Below are positions 10,301 through 20,430 of a stretch of 64,000 nucleotides of DNA, piece by piece. Where the stretch lies: assembly GCF_009905615.1 (NCBI RefSeq), contig NZ_JAAAKW010000007.1, positions 248,001 to 312,000 of the forward strand. The letters run 5' to 3'. The notes below the pieces were generated by a model. That model made no database searches. It was not told the DNA's origin and saw only the letters and a list, made by a program, of their open reading frames with translations. The translations under genes and the position numbers were made by a program. Origin of the DNA: Pseudomonas sp. SLFW. Lineage in GTDB: Bacteria > Pseudomonadota > Gammaproteobacteria > Pseudomonadales > Pseudomonadaceae. Positions within the stretch are counted from its first letter, which is position 1, and each line of letters begins with the position of its first letter.

Positions 10301-10766
10301 TTCCGAGATGATCGTAGAAGTGGCCATCGCCCTCCTGTTGCCAATTGCGCATCAAGGCTTCAGTCAGCGTCATCGAGTAGGCAAGGTTCGCACGCTGATC
10401 GCCGTGGTCCACGGCGTCGATGTAGAGCGTGGCAATGATCAGGTCATCGGGATCGATGTCCAGCTCCAGATGCTCCAGAACGTAGGCCTTGGCCTTGTCG
10501 TGAGCGAAGTCTTTGGGGGACGGAAAGCTTAAATCCTTGCTGGCCAGGAACTCTGTCAGCAGCAAGGCGTGATGTGGGTCACGCCCTCCTTCTTCAATCG
10601 GCACGATTCCCGGCCCCTCCCCCTCGGGCAGCCCGACTTCGTAGCCGATGCCTTCGGCAGCTTCATCTACCTCAAGATCAGGCTCTGGATAAAAAATCGA
10701 ACCAAGGCTACGTGGCCGAACGCCCGACGGCATCGGGTATGTGGAGGACTCCAGATTTTTTTTCAT
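7392..10766 (-). CDS. Large dermonecrotic-toxin-like protein with C-terminal TcdA/TcdB-type glycosyltransferase domain
   Basis: 1124 residues from the ATG at 10766; an in-frame ATG at 10775 is disfavoured because the AAGG Shine-Dalgarno abuts it but is well spaced (about 9 bases) for 10766. Residues ~40-440 resemble the N-terminal region of large dermonecrotic-toxin-like proteins of pseudomonads (family recalled, not searched). A hydrophobic stretch (GVIAMVVPGLWAPLALMSVA) lies near 450-480 and a charged Ala/Glu/Arg coiled-coil-like stretch near 560-610. The C-terminal ~280 residues carry the clostridial glucosylating-toxin signature: VHHVWLGS with W849, then SDVLR with D946 and R949, then GGIYMDCDD with D962/D964. 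The spacing D to DXD is 16, as in TcdB (D270/R273/D286/D288). Inference: it glycosylates a host or competitor target using a nucleotide sugar and Mn2+. No signal peptide, no Hrp box and no linked immunity gene are visible. Delivery route and target are unknown. Confidence 0.8.
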   Translation of the reverse strand: MKKNLESSTYPMPSGVRPRSLGSIFYPEPDLEVDEAAEGIGYEVGLPEGEGPGIVPIEEGGRDPHHALLLTEFLASKDLSFPSPKDFAHDKAKAYVLEHLELDIDPDDLIIATLYIDAVDHGDQRANLAYSMTLTEALMRNWQQEGDGHFYDHLGTLEDWRLEGYPAVISEEPLSLDQCFAYEAIYRKTTPQHFDGSAQVHLDPKPFKRFIWEADLQSHYEELLNDFWAAHRDDYHLFIKASLLRAAYVQHEEGSLSDEDKALVLDAVGLKPEQSWETLAFEAFRDAPLNPQNATIRELDIYCYTATDIIVLKDERTERLVMYIPGNSSPLHGFDDMAALRDWFALQCRYTERRTALEGHFRVEDGPDGIFYSGLRSSLKGLGAYPNWFIGNTHYWNPATEINLGPALSPWPFSHFRKSLQRRLKSDANRLIRSRADYNKETAAEILSAAINVTGVIAMVVPGLWAPLALMSVALIGLGADQVIEGTVEEQHEGAGRIVFGVLNAVPALAEGAGKVLGAAAVKGEPVAAGAADEIGQKISSATEEEQTAASAEAERAEAHAAEEKQARATESEDERGARRDQEEQRRADLRAHHAAHLDAVKAFGVEPAGLRSLSPGLRADLASFEYVDELPAGGEWKSLDEGNVYSVLDDASGKDIHFTRVHAKIYRVEFVENARQYRIISTSDSTLKGPYVKKLKGFYSDIDVRPGLRGGDSYVPGGEPVPEIAPVKEDIPLVRAQPPLFVEIPLDGIEVRPVVGDDGQEIDQFFIPNPPKDVRVSYDVDLGCWKKNAVEFRWMDNNGVWKSGSEDKFLKVRSRLLPPVKSEIYKFPRVPGLAEDTQAVNRTVHHVWLGSRLPDEHLIAGMKANMETSPDLSFTLHIQIDDTAIVDGVSPQEQLQAAFAGHPNMTISNLEEEPFFAHFRESPHTAEPFNYFREGSGQNYAAASDVLRYSLLHEYGGIYMDCDDVIKVSFEGQALNAGPNDVLMGEAVSSPRMDFFGPGNSHFASHAGNPVLLEVQSTLYARFKDELDALVIMEADKSQVIDGKNPYMTKIFFVTGPRLLLDTLKSVRPDYAALLDNSLHAKSGISSLTYQEYVIEAQDFYVPFGRRLKITAGAENSWHSAAS

Positions 10767-11030
10767 CGTCGACATCCTTGTCAGTGATCAGAAGCCCCAC
10801 AGTAGTCAACTAAAGATCCGAACATGCACTACATAATTACCGCACTCTGCACACCCTATTAATGGCATTGTGCACGGCTGTTGGTTCTCTCACACCGAAG
10901 CAAGCGTTAAGCCTTCCGCTGGCAGAAGCCTTTGACAGCGTGCCAATTCAACGGGTTAAATCCCTTGGCACGTGGACTGCATGTCAAGTCACGCATGCGT
11001 TCATTTCTGCTTTTGTCTGGAGTACCGCCC

Positions 11031-12773
11031 TTGGATGCGACGACCATCAACAGCCTGTTCCTGATCGGCGCGTTGCTGGTGGGCGCGAGTATTCTGGTCA
11101 GCTCGCTGTCGTCCCGGCTCGGCATCCCGATTCTGGTCATCATCCTGGCAGTCGGCATGGCGGCGGGCGTGGATGGTGGCGGCATCATCTTCGACAACTA
11201 CCCGACGGCCTATCTGGTCGGCAACCTTGCGCTGGCGGTGATTCTGCTCGACGGCGGCCTGCGAACCCGGGTCGCGAGTTTCCGGGTTGCGCTCTGGCCG
11301 GCCTTGTCGCTGGCCACGGTCGGGGTACTGATCACCACGGGTCTGACCGGCATGATCGCGGCCTGGCTGTTCGACCTGAACATCATTCAAGGCCTTTTGA
11401 TCGGCGCCATCGTCGGCTCCACGGACGCCGCAGCGGTGTTTTCGCTGCTGGGCGGCAAGGGCCTCAACGAGCGGGTCACGGCCAGCCTCGAAATCGAATC
11501 CGGCAGCAACGACCCGATGGCGGTGTTCCTGACCGTCACGCTGATCGACATGCTGTCTAGCGGCCAGACCGGCCTGCACTGGAGCCTGCTGGGTCATCTG
11601 ATCCAGGAATTCGGCATCGGCGCGATCCTCGGCCTCGGTGGCGGCTGGCTGATGCTGCAATTGGTCAACCGCATCAACCTGGCCAACGGCTTGTACCCGA
11701 TTCTGGTGATCGCGGGCGGCCTGGCCGTGTTTGCGCTGACCAACGCCATCCACGGCAGCGGCTTTCTGGCGGTCTACTTGTGCGGTCTGGTACTCGGCAA
11801 CAAGCCGATTCGTAGCCGTCACGGCATCCTGCACATGCTCGACGGCATGGCGTGGCTCGCCCAGATCGGCATGTTCCTGGTGTTGGGCCTGCTGGTCACG
11901 CCCCATGATTTGCTGCCCATCGCGCTGCCGGCCTTGGGCCTGGCGCTGTGGATGATTCTGGTGGCGCGCCCGCTGTCGGTCCTCGCCGGCCTGCTGCCGT
12001 TCCGCGTGTTTCATGGTCGCGAAAAAGCCTTCATCGCGTGGGTCGGCCTGCGCGGGGCGGTCCCGATCATTCTGGCGGTGTTCCCGCTGATGGCGGGTCT
12101 GCCGCAGGCGCAGCTGTTCTTCAACCTCGCCTTCTTTATCGTGTTGGTGTCGCTGCTGGTGCAGGGCACGAGCCTGCCGTGGATGGCGAAATGGCTGAAG
12201 GTGACGGTTCCGCCTGATCCTGCACCCATCTCTCGCGCAGCGCTCGAAGTGCACGTGACCAGCGAGTGGGAGCTGTTCGTTTACCGACTCGGTGCCGAGA
12301 AATGGTGCATCGGCGCGGCGCTTCGCGAGCTGAAAATGCCGGAAGGCACCCGGATCGCGGCCCTGTTTCGGGGTCAGCAACTGCTCCATCCGTCGGGTAG
12401 TACGGTGTTGGAGACGGGCGACCTGCTGTGCGTCATCGGCCACGAACACGATCTTCCTGCCCTCGGCAAGCTGTTCAGTCAGGCGCCGCAACGGGGTCTG
12501 GATCTGCGCTTTTTCGGTGACTTCGTCCTTGAGGGAGACGCTCAGCTCGGGGCTGTCGCGGCATTGTACGGTTTGAAACTCGACGGCCTGGATTCGAATA
12601 TGCCGCTGAGCCAGTTCATCATTCAGAAGAATCGCGGCGCGCCAATTGTCGGCGACCAGATCGAATGGAACGGAACTATTTGGACAGTTGCGGTTATGGA
12701 AGGGAACAAGATCCTCAAAGTGGGCGTCAGATTCCCCGAAGGAAGCCGCCCGGGTCCCGGGTTGTTCCTCTAA
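11031..12773 (+). CDS. cvrA: K+/H+ antiporter, CvrA (NhaP2) family
   Basis: 580 residues from the TTG at 11031. This start is chosen because the protein then begins [18 protein letters not shown], matching E. coli CvrA (MDATTIISLF...), and because GGAG at 11019-11022 is correctly spaced; an ATG at 10932 would add a non-hydrophobic leader. About 12-13 membrane helices form the CPA1 exchanger, with [21 protein letters not shown] and [13 protein letters not shown] as ion-path motifs. The cytoplasmic tail (from about residue 400) carries a TrkA-C-like and a CorC/HlyC-like regulatory region. It exports K+ (or Na+) in exchange for H+ and helps with cell volume and low-osmolarity growth. The next gene, a mechanosensitive channel, starts 30 bases on and fits an osmotic-stress pair. 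Confidence 0.92.
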   Translation: MDATTINSLFLIGALLVGASILVSSLSSRLGIPILVIILAVGMAAGVDGGGIIFDNYPTAYLVGNLALAVILLDGGLRTRVASFRVALWPALSLATVGVLITTGLTGMIAAWLFDLNIIQGLLIGAIVGSTDAAAVFSLLGGKGLNERVTASLEIESGSNDPMAVFLTVTLIDMLSSGQTGLHWSLLGHLIQEFGIGAILGLGGGWLMLQLVNRINLANGLYPILVIAGGLAVFALTNAIHGSGFLAVYLCGLVLGNKPIRSRHGILHMLDGMAWLAQIGMFLVLGLLVTPHDLLPIALPALGLALWMILVARPLSVLAGLLPFRVFHGREKAFIAWVGLRGAVPIILAVFPLMAGLPQAQLFFNLAFFIVLVSLLVQGTSLPWMAKWLKVTVPPDPAPISRAALEVHVTSEWELFVYRLGAEKWCIGAALRELKMPEGTRIAALFRGQQLLHPSGSTVLETGDLLCVIGHEHDLPALGKLFSQAPQRGLDLRFFGDFVLEGDAQLGAVAALYGLKLDGLDSNMPLSQFIIQKNRGAPIVGDQIEWNGTIWTVAVMEGNKILKVGVRFPEGSRPGPGLFL

Positions 12774-12803
12774 ACTGCTCCTCTTTCCTGATCGTGCAAC
12801 CCG

Positions 12804-15800
12804 GTGTCTATGTTCTCGCTGCGTACCTTTTTTGCCTCAGCCTTGCTGGGGCTTTGCCTTTCCAACGTCCCGGCATTTGCCGCTGACACTCCCCCACCGA
12901 GCAGCGACGCCGTTCAGCAGAGCCTGGACCGGATCGCCGACCGCAAACTGTCGGCTGATGACCAGAAAGCCCTGCAACAGGTGCTGGAACAGACGCTCGC
13001 CTTCATCGCAAGCCAAAAGGATAACCAGCAAAAGCTGGAAGACCTGAAGAAGCAGCTGGCCGATGCGCCGAAGCAGACCGGCGAGAACCAGCGCGAACTG
13101 GCCAAGCTCAAAGCCAGCAAAACGGTTCCGGTTGCCCAGCGCTACACCAATCAGGACGTGCCTCAGCTTGAGGGGATGCTGAGCCAACGCAGCGCGCAAC
13201 AGGCTGACTTGCAGAAGGCGCTGAACGACGCCAACAGCATGACGATCACGGCACAGACTCGCCCGGAGCGCGCTCAGGCCGAGATCAGTACCAGCCAGAC
13301 CCGCATTCAAACGATCAACGGCATCCTCAAATCCGGCAAGGACGGGGGCAAGGCGATCAGCAGCGACCAGCGCAATCAGTTGAACGCTGAGCTGGCGTCG
13401 ATCAACGCGTTGATTGCCCTGCGTCGTCAGGAATTGGCAGGCAACAGTCAATTGCAGGACTTGGGCGGCAGCCAGCGTGATCTGCTGACCGAGAAAGTGG
13501 CCCGTCAGGATCAGGAAATCCAGGATCTGCAAACGCTGATCAACGACAAACGCCGCGCACAGTCCCAGGAAACCGTGACGCAGCTGTCGATCGAAGCGCA
13601 GAAAGCCGGAGGCAGCAGCCTGCTCGCCACCGAAAGCGCGGCCAATCTCAAGTTATCCGACTACCTGCTGCGCGGCACCGATCGCCTGAACGAACTGACT
13701 CAGCAGAACCTCAAGACCAAAACCCAGCTCGACGCCATCACCCAGACCGATGCGGCGCTGGACGAGCAGATCAACGTGTTGAGCGGCAGCCTGTTGCTCT
13801 CCAAGATTCTCTACAAGCAGAAGCAATCGCTTCCCAAACTCAAGCTCGACAGCGGCCTGGCGGACGAAATCGCTGACATTCGCCTGTACCAGTTCGAGGT
13901 CAATCAGCAGCGCGAACAGATGAGCAACCCAGCGAATTACGTCGATACGCTGCTCGCCACGCAGAAGCCAGAAGACGTCACCCCGGCCCTGCGTAAAACC
14001 CTGCTGGACCTGGCGACCACCCGCACCGACCTGCTGGAGCGGTTGAACCGCGAGCTGAGCGCGCTGCTCAACGAATCCATCACCTTGCAGCTCAACCAGA
14101 AACAGCTGGTCAGCACAGCTATTAGCCTGCGCCAGACCCTCGATGAGCAGATGTTCTGGATACCCAGCAACAAGCCATTGGACCTGGAGTGGTTCGAGCG
14201 CATCAAACCGCGCCTGACCAAGCAGATCACTACCCTGCCGTGGACCTCGACGTTCAGCGAACTGGGCGACGGCCTGACGCAGCGCCCACTGATTTTCCTG
14301 CCGCTGTTGCTGGTGATCGGCGGCCTGATGTGGAAGCGCAAGGCGCTGTACGACAAGCTCAACCGCCTGCACGCCGACATCGGCCACTTCAAGCGTGACC
14401 GGCAGTGGCAGACGCCGTTGGCAATCTTCATCAACATCCTGCTGGCGATGCCGTTGTCACTGGCGTTGGCATCGTGCGCGCTCGCGCTGCAGATCGACGC
14501 CCGTGAACAGAACATCAATCTCGGCGCGGCGCTGATGCAAATCTCGCTGGCCTGGCTGGTGTTCTACACGGCTTACCGGGTATTGGCGCCGGGTGGCGTT
14601 GCACAGCTGCATTTTCGCTGGGAGAAGTCCCAGGTGGAATTCCTGCGGGGCTGGATTCGTCGCCTGGGGCTGGTGGTGCTGGCGCTGGTGACGGTGGTCG
14701 CCGTGGCCGAGCATGAGCCGTCCGCGCTGGCGGACGATGTGATCGGCATTGCCGTCGTCCTGACCTGCTACGCACTGATGACCTGGCTGCTCGCCCGCCT
14801 GTTGCTGACCAGCCCGACCCACGAAAGTGCGTCGCTGTTCCGCCGCACGGTAGGTTTGGCGTTCACCGCTCTGCCGGTCGCGCTGTTCCTCGCCGTGTGC
14901 TTCGGCTACTACTACACCGCGCTGAAACTCAGCGACCGCTTGATCGACACCCTCTATTTGCTGATGCTGTGGTTGGTGATCGAAGCGACGTTCGTTCGCG
15001 GCCTGGGCGTCGCAGCCCGACGCCTGGCCTACCAGCGCGCTCTGGCGAAACGTAACGCCGCCAAGGAAGCTGGCGAGGGTGAGGCGCTGGTCGAAGAGCC
15101 GACGCTGGACATCGAACAGGTCAACCAACAGTCGTTACGCCTGATTCGTCTGGCCCTGATCGCCGGGTTCATCGGCGCGCTGTATCTGGTCTGGGCCGAC
15201 CTGATCACGGTGTTCTCATACCTCGACAACATCACCCTGTACGAATACACCAGCGGCACCGGCGCAACCATGAGCATGGTGCCGATCAGCCTCGGCGACA
15301 TGATCGGCGCGCTGGTGATCATCGGCATCACCTTTGTGCTGGCCGGTAACTTGCCGGGCCTGCTGGAAGTGTTCGTGCTGTCAAAGCTGAACCTCAAACA
15401 GGGTAGTTCCTACGCGACCACCACCCTGCTGTCCTACATCATTGCTGGTGTCGGTTTCGTCTCGACGCTGTCCGCGCTCGGCGTGAGCTGGGACAAGCTG
15501 CAATGGCTGGTGGCGGCGCTGTCCGTAGGTCTGGGTTTCGGGATGCAGGAGATCTTCGCGAACTTCATCTCCGGCATCATGATCCTGTTCGAACGCCCGG
15601 TGCGGATCGGCGACACCATCACCATCGGCAACCTGTCGGGCACAGTCAGCAAAATCCGCATCCGCGCGACCACCATCACCGACTTCGACCGCAAGGACAT
15701 CATTGTCCCGAACAAGACGTTCATCACCGGGCAACTGATCAACTGGTCGCTCACCGATACCATCACTCGCGTCACGCTCAAGCTCGGCGTGGATTACGGC

Positions 15801-16178
15801 TCGGATCTGGACTTGGTTCGCAACCTCTTGCTCAAGGCCGCTCGGGAAAACCCTCGCGTCCTGAAAGAGCCTGAGCCGATCGTCTACTTCCTGAATTTCG
15901 GCGAAAGCACGCTCGACCACGAACTGCGCATGCACGTGCGCGACCTTGGCGACCGCAACCCGGTGCTCGATGAGATCAACCGGTTCATCAACAAGGAATT
16001 CAAGAAGCAGCACATCAACATCTCGTTCCGGCAGATGGAGGTTTACCTCAAGAACATGCAGGGGCAGGAGTACAAAATGGTGCCGATCGAGCAAGAGCAG
16101 AAGACGATCGCAACGCCTACCACCGTACCTGCGGCGCCGAAGGATGTCCCGGAGCCGCCGGAAGCCAAGCTCGACTGA
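12804..16178 (+). CDS. mscK: Large mechanosensitive channel, MscK (KefA) family
   Basis: 1124 residues from GTG at 12804 (an ATG at 12810 is an equal candidate). A Sec signal peptide ends near residue 27 (NVPAFA/ADT). A long periplasmic coiled-coil region (residues ~30-480, rich in Gln, Leu, Lys) precedes a block of membrane helices from about 495. The MscS pore and beta domain sits near 890-1090, with VAALSVGLGFGMQEIFANFI and RPVRIGDTITIGNLSG. E. coli MscK is 1120 residues, so this is full length. It should open under membrane tension and release solutes on hypo-osmotic shock. It follows the antiporter gene by 30 bases, probably in one transcript. Confidence 0.93.
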   Translation: MSMFSLRTFFASALLGLCLSNVPAFAADTPPPSSDAVQQSLDRIADRKLSADDQKALQQVLEQTLAFIASQKDNQQKLEDLKKQLADAPKQTGENQRELAKLKASKTVPVAQRYTNQDVPQLEGMLSQRSAQQADLQKALNDANSMTITAQTRPERAQAEISTSQTRIQTINGILKSGKDGGKAISSDQRNQLNAELASINALIALRRQELAGNSQLQDLGGSQRDLLTEKVARQDQEIQDLQTLINDKRRAQSQETVTQLSIEAQKAGGSSLLATESAANLKLSDYLLRGTDRLNELTQQNLKTKTQLDAITQTDAALDEQINVLSGSLLLSKILYKQKQSLPKLKLDSGLADEIADIRLYQFEVNQQREQMSNPANYVDTLLATQKPEDVTPALRKTLLDLATTRTDLLERLNRELSALLNESITLQLNQKQLVSTAISLRQTLDEQMFWIPSNKPLDLEWFERIKPRLTKQITTLPWTSTFSELGDGLTQRPLIFLPLLLVIGGLMWKRKALYDKLNRLHADIGHFKRDRQWQTPLAIFINILLAMPLSLALASCALALQIDAREQNINLGAALMQISLAWLVFYTAYRVLAPGGVAQLHFRWEKSQVEFLRGWIRRLGLVVLALVTVVAVAEHEPSALADDVIGIAVVLTCYALMTWLLARLLLTSPTHESASLFRRTVGLAFTALPVALFLAVCFGYYYTALKLSDRLIDTLYLLMLWLVIEATFVRGLGVAARRLAYQRALAKRNAAKEAGEGEALVEEPTLDIEQVNQQSLRLIRLALIAGFIGALYLVWADLITVFSYLDNITLYEYTSGTGATMSMVPISLGDMIGALVIIGITFVLAGNLPGLLEVFVLSKLNLKQGSSYATTTLLSYIIAGVGFVSTLSALGVSWDKLQWLVAALSVGLGFGMQEIFANFISGIMILFERPVRIGDTITIGNLSGTVSKIRIRATTITDFDRKDIIVPNKTFITGQLINWSLTDTITRVTLKLGVDYGSDLDLVRNLLLKAARENPRVLKEPEPIVYFLNFGESTLDHELRMHVRDLGDRNPVLDEINRFINKEFKKQHINISFRQMEVYLKNMQGQEYKMVPIEQEQKTIATPTTVPAAPKDVPEPPEAKLD

Positions 16179-17690
<1,512 letters not shown>

Positions 17691-17708
17691 GGATTTTTGA
17701 AATCGAGG

Positions 17709-18110
17709 TCAGATGAAGACCTCGACAGGCACCCCGAAGCGATCCGCGAGCTGGCGAACCTGCCTCAAATTGAGCTGACGCTTACCTGAAAGAATTTCGG
17801 AAATCACTGATTGAGTACCCACCTCAGGAACATCTCCCTGATTCAGACCATGTTCACGCATGAGATAGCGCAATGCCTCGACCCCCGAAGCAACCGGCAT
17901 CGGGCGATTCTCATGGTCGTAAGCCTCAATTGCGTCGCCGATGAGGATGGCGAGACGGTTAAGCGGATGCCCTTCATCTTCGCCAATGATTTCCAGTAAC
18001 TCATCCAGGCCACTGACCAACAGATCGTATTCGTCTTCCGTTTCTGGCTTGTTAAGCAAGGGGGCTACGTGGTGCCAGTGCTCCGTTGCGTGTTTGATGA
18101 GAGCGCTCAT
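17709..18110 (-). CDS. higA: Antitoxin HigA, helix-turn-helix type
   Basis: 133 residues from the ATG at 18110 (MSALIKHATEHWHHV). This start is chosen because it lies 4 bases after the higB stop; longer in-frame readings run back through the toxin gene. The N-terminal half is acidic and helical. The C-terminal half is a Cro/CI-type helix-turn-helix (ALRYLMREHGLNQGDVPEV ... QSVISEILSGKR ... QVRQLADRFGVPVEVF). This matches the HigA antitoxins paired with HigB/PF09907-type toxins, which have the DNA-binding domain at the C-terminus. It should neutralise HigB and repress its own operon through the two 15-base palindromes upstream of higB. Confidence 0.9.
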   Translation of the reverse strand: MSALIKHATEHWHHVAPLLNKPETEDEYDLLVSGLDELLEIIGEDEGHPLNRLAILIGDAIEAYDHENRPMPVASGVEALRYLMREHGLNQGDVPEVGTQSVISEILSGKRQLNLRQVRQLADRFGVPVEVFI

Positions 18111-18114
18111 TGAC

Positions 18115-18402
18115 TTACACCTTCCATTTGCCTTTGTCGTATTCGCGGTGATCCAGGACGTGCTTAATGAAAAGACGATGGGCTGAATAATTGACTGAAG
18201 CAATAAGCCTGATCTTGTTGCCCCCAATATCAAACACGTGAAACGGTCCTACCTTATCCGTAGCGGGAAAAATCGCCTTCATAGCCGCAAAATCCGAGGG
18301 CCTACAAGCCTTGACGAGCCGATACCACGCGTCCAAGGCCTTTGCAGAGTGAGGCCATTTAGCCTTGGCCGCCCAAATCCTCTTTTCAGTAATCACATGC
18401 AT
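18115..18402 (-). CDS. higB: mRNA interferase toxin HigB (PF09907-type)
   Basis: 95 residues starting MHVITEKRIWAAKAKWP; the ATG at 18402 is preferred because the family starts this way (E. coli HigB begins MHLITQ). An ATG at 18414 is the alternative. HigB is a ribosome-dependent mRNA endonuclease. Conserved features are the DAWYRLVKACRPSDFAAMKAIFP helix region, HVFDIGGNKIRLIASVNY and the C-terminal IKHVLDHREYDKGKW with the His/Tyr/Lys expected at the active site. Toxin-first order with the antitoxin 4 bases downstream is typical of higBA. Confidence 0.92.
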   Translation of the reverse strand: MHVITEKRIWAAKAKWPHSAKALDAWYRLVKACRPSDFAAMKAIFPATDKVGPFHVFDIGGNKIRLIASVNYSAHRLFIKHVLDHREYDKGKWKV

Positions 18403-18414
18403 CTGATAGTCCAT

Positions 18415-18470
18415 ATCGCACTTTGCGATACGCATGTTAGTCAGAAACGGGAAAAATCGCAAGTTGCGAT
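18415..18470 (-). promoter_or_regulatory. higBA promoter flanked by twin operators
   Basis: Two 15-base palindromes, ATCGCA-CTT-TGCGAT (18415-18429) and ATCGCA-AGT-TGCGAT (18456-18470), have centres 41 bases apart. Read on the minus strand, a sigma70 promoter lies between and within them: -35 TTGCGA (complement of 18457-18462), exactly 17 bases, -10 TAACAT (complement of 18434-18439). The upstream operator covers the -35 and the downstream one covers the expected start site, so HigA binding would block transcription. The repeats are read directly; the role is inferred. Confidence 0.8.
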
Positions 18471-18559
18471 AAAAGCATGTCCGGCCAACCTTACATCGCG
18501 AACGAGTTTATAGGTGAGCGCCACATCACCGGGTCACAAGCAGCCCCTTTCTACCGCGC

Positions 18560-19498
18560 TTAAACCTTTGCCGCCACGGCAGGCTTGGCTGTCTCCATCG
18601 CCTCAACCCTCTTCGCGTACGACTCCGTCCACGTCATCGGCGTCGGCGATGTGCGTGGGCTGAATTTCTTGGTGCGGGCCGGGGTGTTCGGGTCGACTTT
18701 GTCTTTCTGTGTATCGACCATACCCGCGAGGATGTCGTACAGCGTCAGCTTCCGGTCGGCCGCGCGTCGCTCTACGAGGCCGGGTAAAGTCGCTGGCTCC
18801 GGCAAGGTTGGCTTGCTCTTGATCCGCGCCTCCAGAATCGCTTCTGCATCCTTGGGATAGTCCACCGCCTTCTCGATGGTCGGCAGCGATTTGAAGTAGC
18901 TCAGGGCCTCTTGGTAAAACTTCGACGCCTTGCCTGTGCGGGTTTGTTCGATGAGCCCTTCGGGGATCGCCACCTTGCGCCAGGCGTCGTCCATCTTCTG
19001 AATGCCGTGCCACGCGGCGCGTCGTTCGTTAAGGGTGAACGAGCCACTGTCGTCATAGGCAACCAGGTTCAGTTGCTCGCGGGACAGCGCATCGAACGGA
19101 CTCTTCGCATTCTGATGCCCTGCCAGCGTTTGGGTGACGAAAGCCGTGGCGGCTCGTGCGCGATCCAACAATTCGGGGTCGGTCGTATCCGGCACTTCCA
19201 TCGCCCGTGTGTGGCTATTGGCTTTCGGGGTTTCAGACAAAAACTCGTTGATCCGGCTCAGGCCGTACTTTCCCAATTCCGCATGGGTCATGCCCGCATC
19301 ACGCTTGGCAGCACGGGCAGCGCTTTCATTCAACTGGCTCGCCAGCGTCGAAAAGCTCGCCTTGTCCGTTGCTTTCTTCTCGGTCTTCTCAGGGCTCTCG
19401 ACGGCGAGCTCCGGACCCTTTTTCGTTTCGGAGGAAACGGTCGCCGGGACTTTGCCGGAGGTGGTCGCTGAGAATGCAGCCTGTAACTGATTGATCAT
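18560..19498 (-). CDS. Hypothetical protein, soluble, unrecognised family
   Basis: 312 residues from the ATG at 19498 (MINQLQAAFSATTSG); chosen over the ATG at 19516 because AGGGAG lies 6-7 bases upstream of it. No signal peptide, membrane segment or motif I recognise. The first ~60 residues are Ser/Thr/Lys/Glu-rich and probably disordered. The middle (about 70-250) is helical, with SRINEFLSETPKANSHTRAM and FDALSREQLNLVAYDDSGSF, a pattern seen in other Pseudomonas proteins of unknown function. The tail is Lys/Pro/Thr-rich. No Hrp box was found upstream, so a type III effector assignment is not supported. It stands alone between higBA and trxC. Confidence 0.75.
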   Translation of the reverse strand: MINQLQAAFSATTSGKVPATVSSETKKGPELAVESPEKTEKKATDKASFSTLASQLNESAARAAKRDAGMTHAELGKYGLSRINEFLSETPKANSHTRAMEVPDTTDPELLDRARAATAFVTQTLAGHQNAKSPFDALSREQLNLVAYDDSGSFTLNERRAAWHGIQKMDDAWRKVAIPEGLIEQTRTGKASKFYQEALSYFKSLPTIEKAVDYPKDAEAILEARIKSKPTLPEPATLPGLVERRAADRKLTLYDILAGMVDTQKDKVDPNTPARTKKFSPRTSPTPMTWTESYAKRVEAMETAKPAVAAKV

Positions 19499-19858
19499 TG
19501 GCATCTCCCTGACCATGAATGAACAGGGGCCACTGACTCACAACGAATCGACACCCCTTCAGGGCAGAAGCTATGCGCAGGCTTTACCAAGTGCTAGCCG
19601 GCCAAACGGGTCGCTCTTTCGGATAAAAATGCGGGGCAGGATGCGTGGAAAGCGCTGCGCATGGACGCTTCATCGAGACGCCAAAGAAATGCTGGGTGTC
19701 TTTGTACAGTGAAAAGAATGGCCCAGCGGACGCGCCCATGTTCAGGAGCGTGAACGGTTACACACTGAGTTCGAGGGAATTAGACCAACCCGCCCAACTT
19801 GATAAACCCACCCCGCGGCCTCACTTACCGAGCATCAGCCTTCCTCCAGGTATCCGCC
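19499..19858. other. Gene-free stretch between the hypothetical gene and trxC
   Basis: About 360 bases between two divergently transcribed genes. It must hold both promoters, but I see no convincing -35/-10 pair, palindrome or repeat. Short open frames here have no family resemblance or Shine-Dalgarno support. Confidence 0.5.
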
Positions 19859-20293
19859 ATGTCCGAACCTCTCGTCATCCCGTGCCCTCAGTGCAACGGC
19901 CTCAATCGCATCCCCGCCGAGCGGCTGCGGGATCAGCCCAAGTGTGGGCGTTGCAAGCAGCCGGTGCTGTTGTCTAAACCGTTCACGCTGACTCAGGGCG
20001 ATTATGCGAGTCAGATCAAGGGTGATCTGCCGTTGCTGGTGGATGTCTGGGCGGAGTGGTGCGGGCCGTGCAAATCCTTTGCGCCGACGTTCGAGCAAGC
20101 AGCTGTGCAGTTGAGCGGGCGGGTGCGTCTGGCGAAGCTGGACAGTGAAGCGCACCCGCAGCTGTCGGCACAGCTGGGTATCCGGTCGATTCCGAGTCTG
20201 ATTCTGTTCAAGAACGGTCGCGAAGTGGCGCGTCAAAGCGGGGCCATGCCGCTCCAGCAGTTGACCGCCTGGCTTGCCAGTCAGGGGATTTGA
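19859..20293 (+). CDS. trxC: Thioredoxin 2 (TrxC), zinc-containing
   Basis: 144 residues from the ATG at 19859 (MSEPLVIPCPQCNGLNRI). Two CxxC pairs at the N-terminus (CPQC and CGRC, residues ~9-32) form the zinc-binding extension that sets TrxC apart from TrxA. The thioredoxin fold follows, with the redox centre WAEWCGPCK near residue 65 and the cis-proline loop IRSIPSLILF. It is a cytoplasmic disulfide reductase; in E. coli trxC belongs to the OxyR oxidative stress response, but no OxyR site is evident here. The longer in-frame reading from 19799 lacks a Shine-Dalgarno. Confidence 0.93.
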   Translation: MSEPLVIPCPQCNGLNRIPAERLRDQPKCGRCKQPVLLSKPFTLTQGDYASQIKGDLPLLVDVWAEWCGPCKSFAPTFEQAAVQLSGRVRLAKLDSEAHPQLSAQLGIRSIPSLILFKNGREVARQSGAMPLQQLTAWLASQGI

Positions 20294-20430
20294 GGGCGGA
20301 TTCGCCTCACGTCGAAGCCCGCGGCTGCAATGTTCGTAAGACGCGTCTGAAAACGCCTGGCGGACATCCCGAGCTCAAAGAAAGCGCCTAGGGTTAGCCA
20401 CTCTCACGGTTGATCCAGAGGCGATGAGCG

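Noticed and set aside
10767..11030. Possible HrpL (Hrp) box upstream of the large toxin
   Set aside because: I looked for GGAACC followed by CCAC 15-16 bases later on the toxin strand and found none.
11001..12491. A 496-residue minus-strand open frame across the antiporter gene
   Set aside because: Antisense to conserved CvrA-type helices; composition is Arg/Gln/His-rich without any motif.
19499..19700. Possible Hrp box for the 312-residue hypothetical gene
   Set aside because: No GGAAC core on the minus strand in the upstream region.
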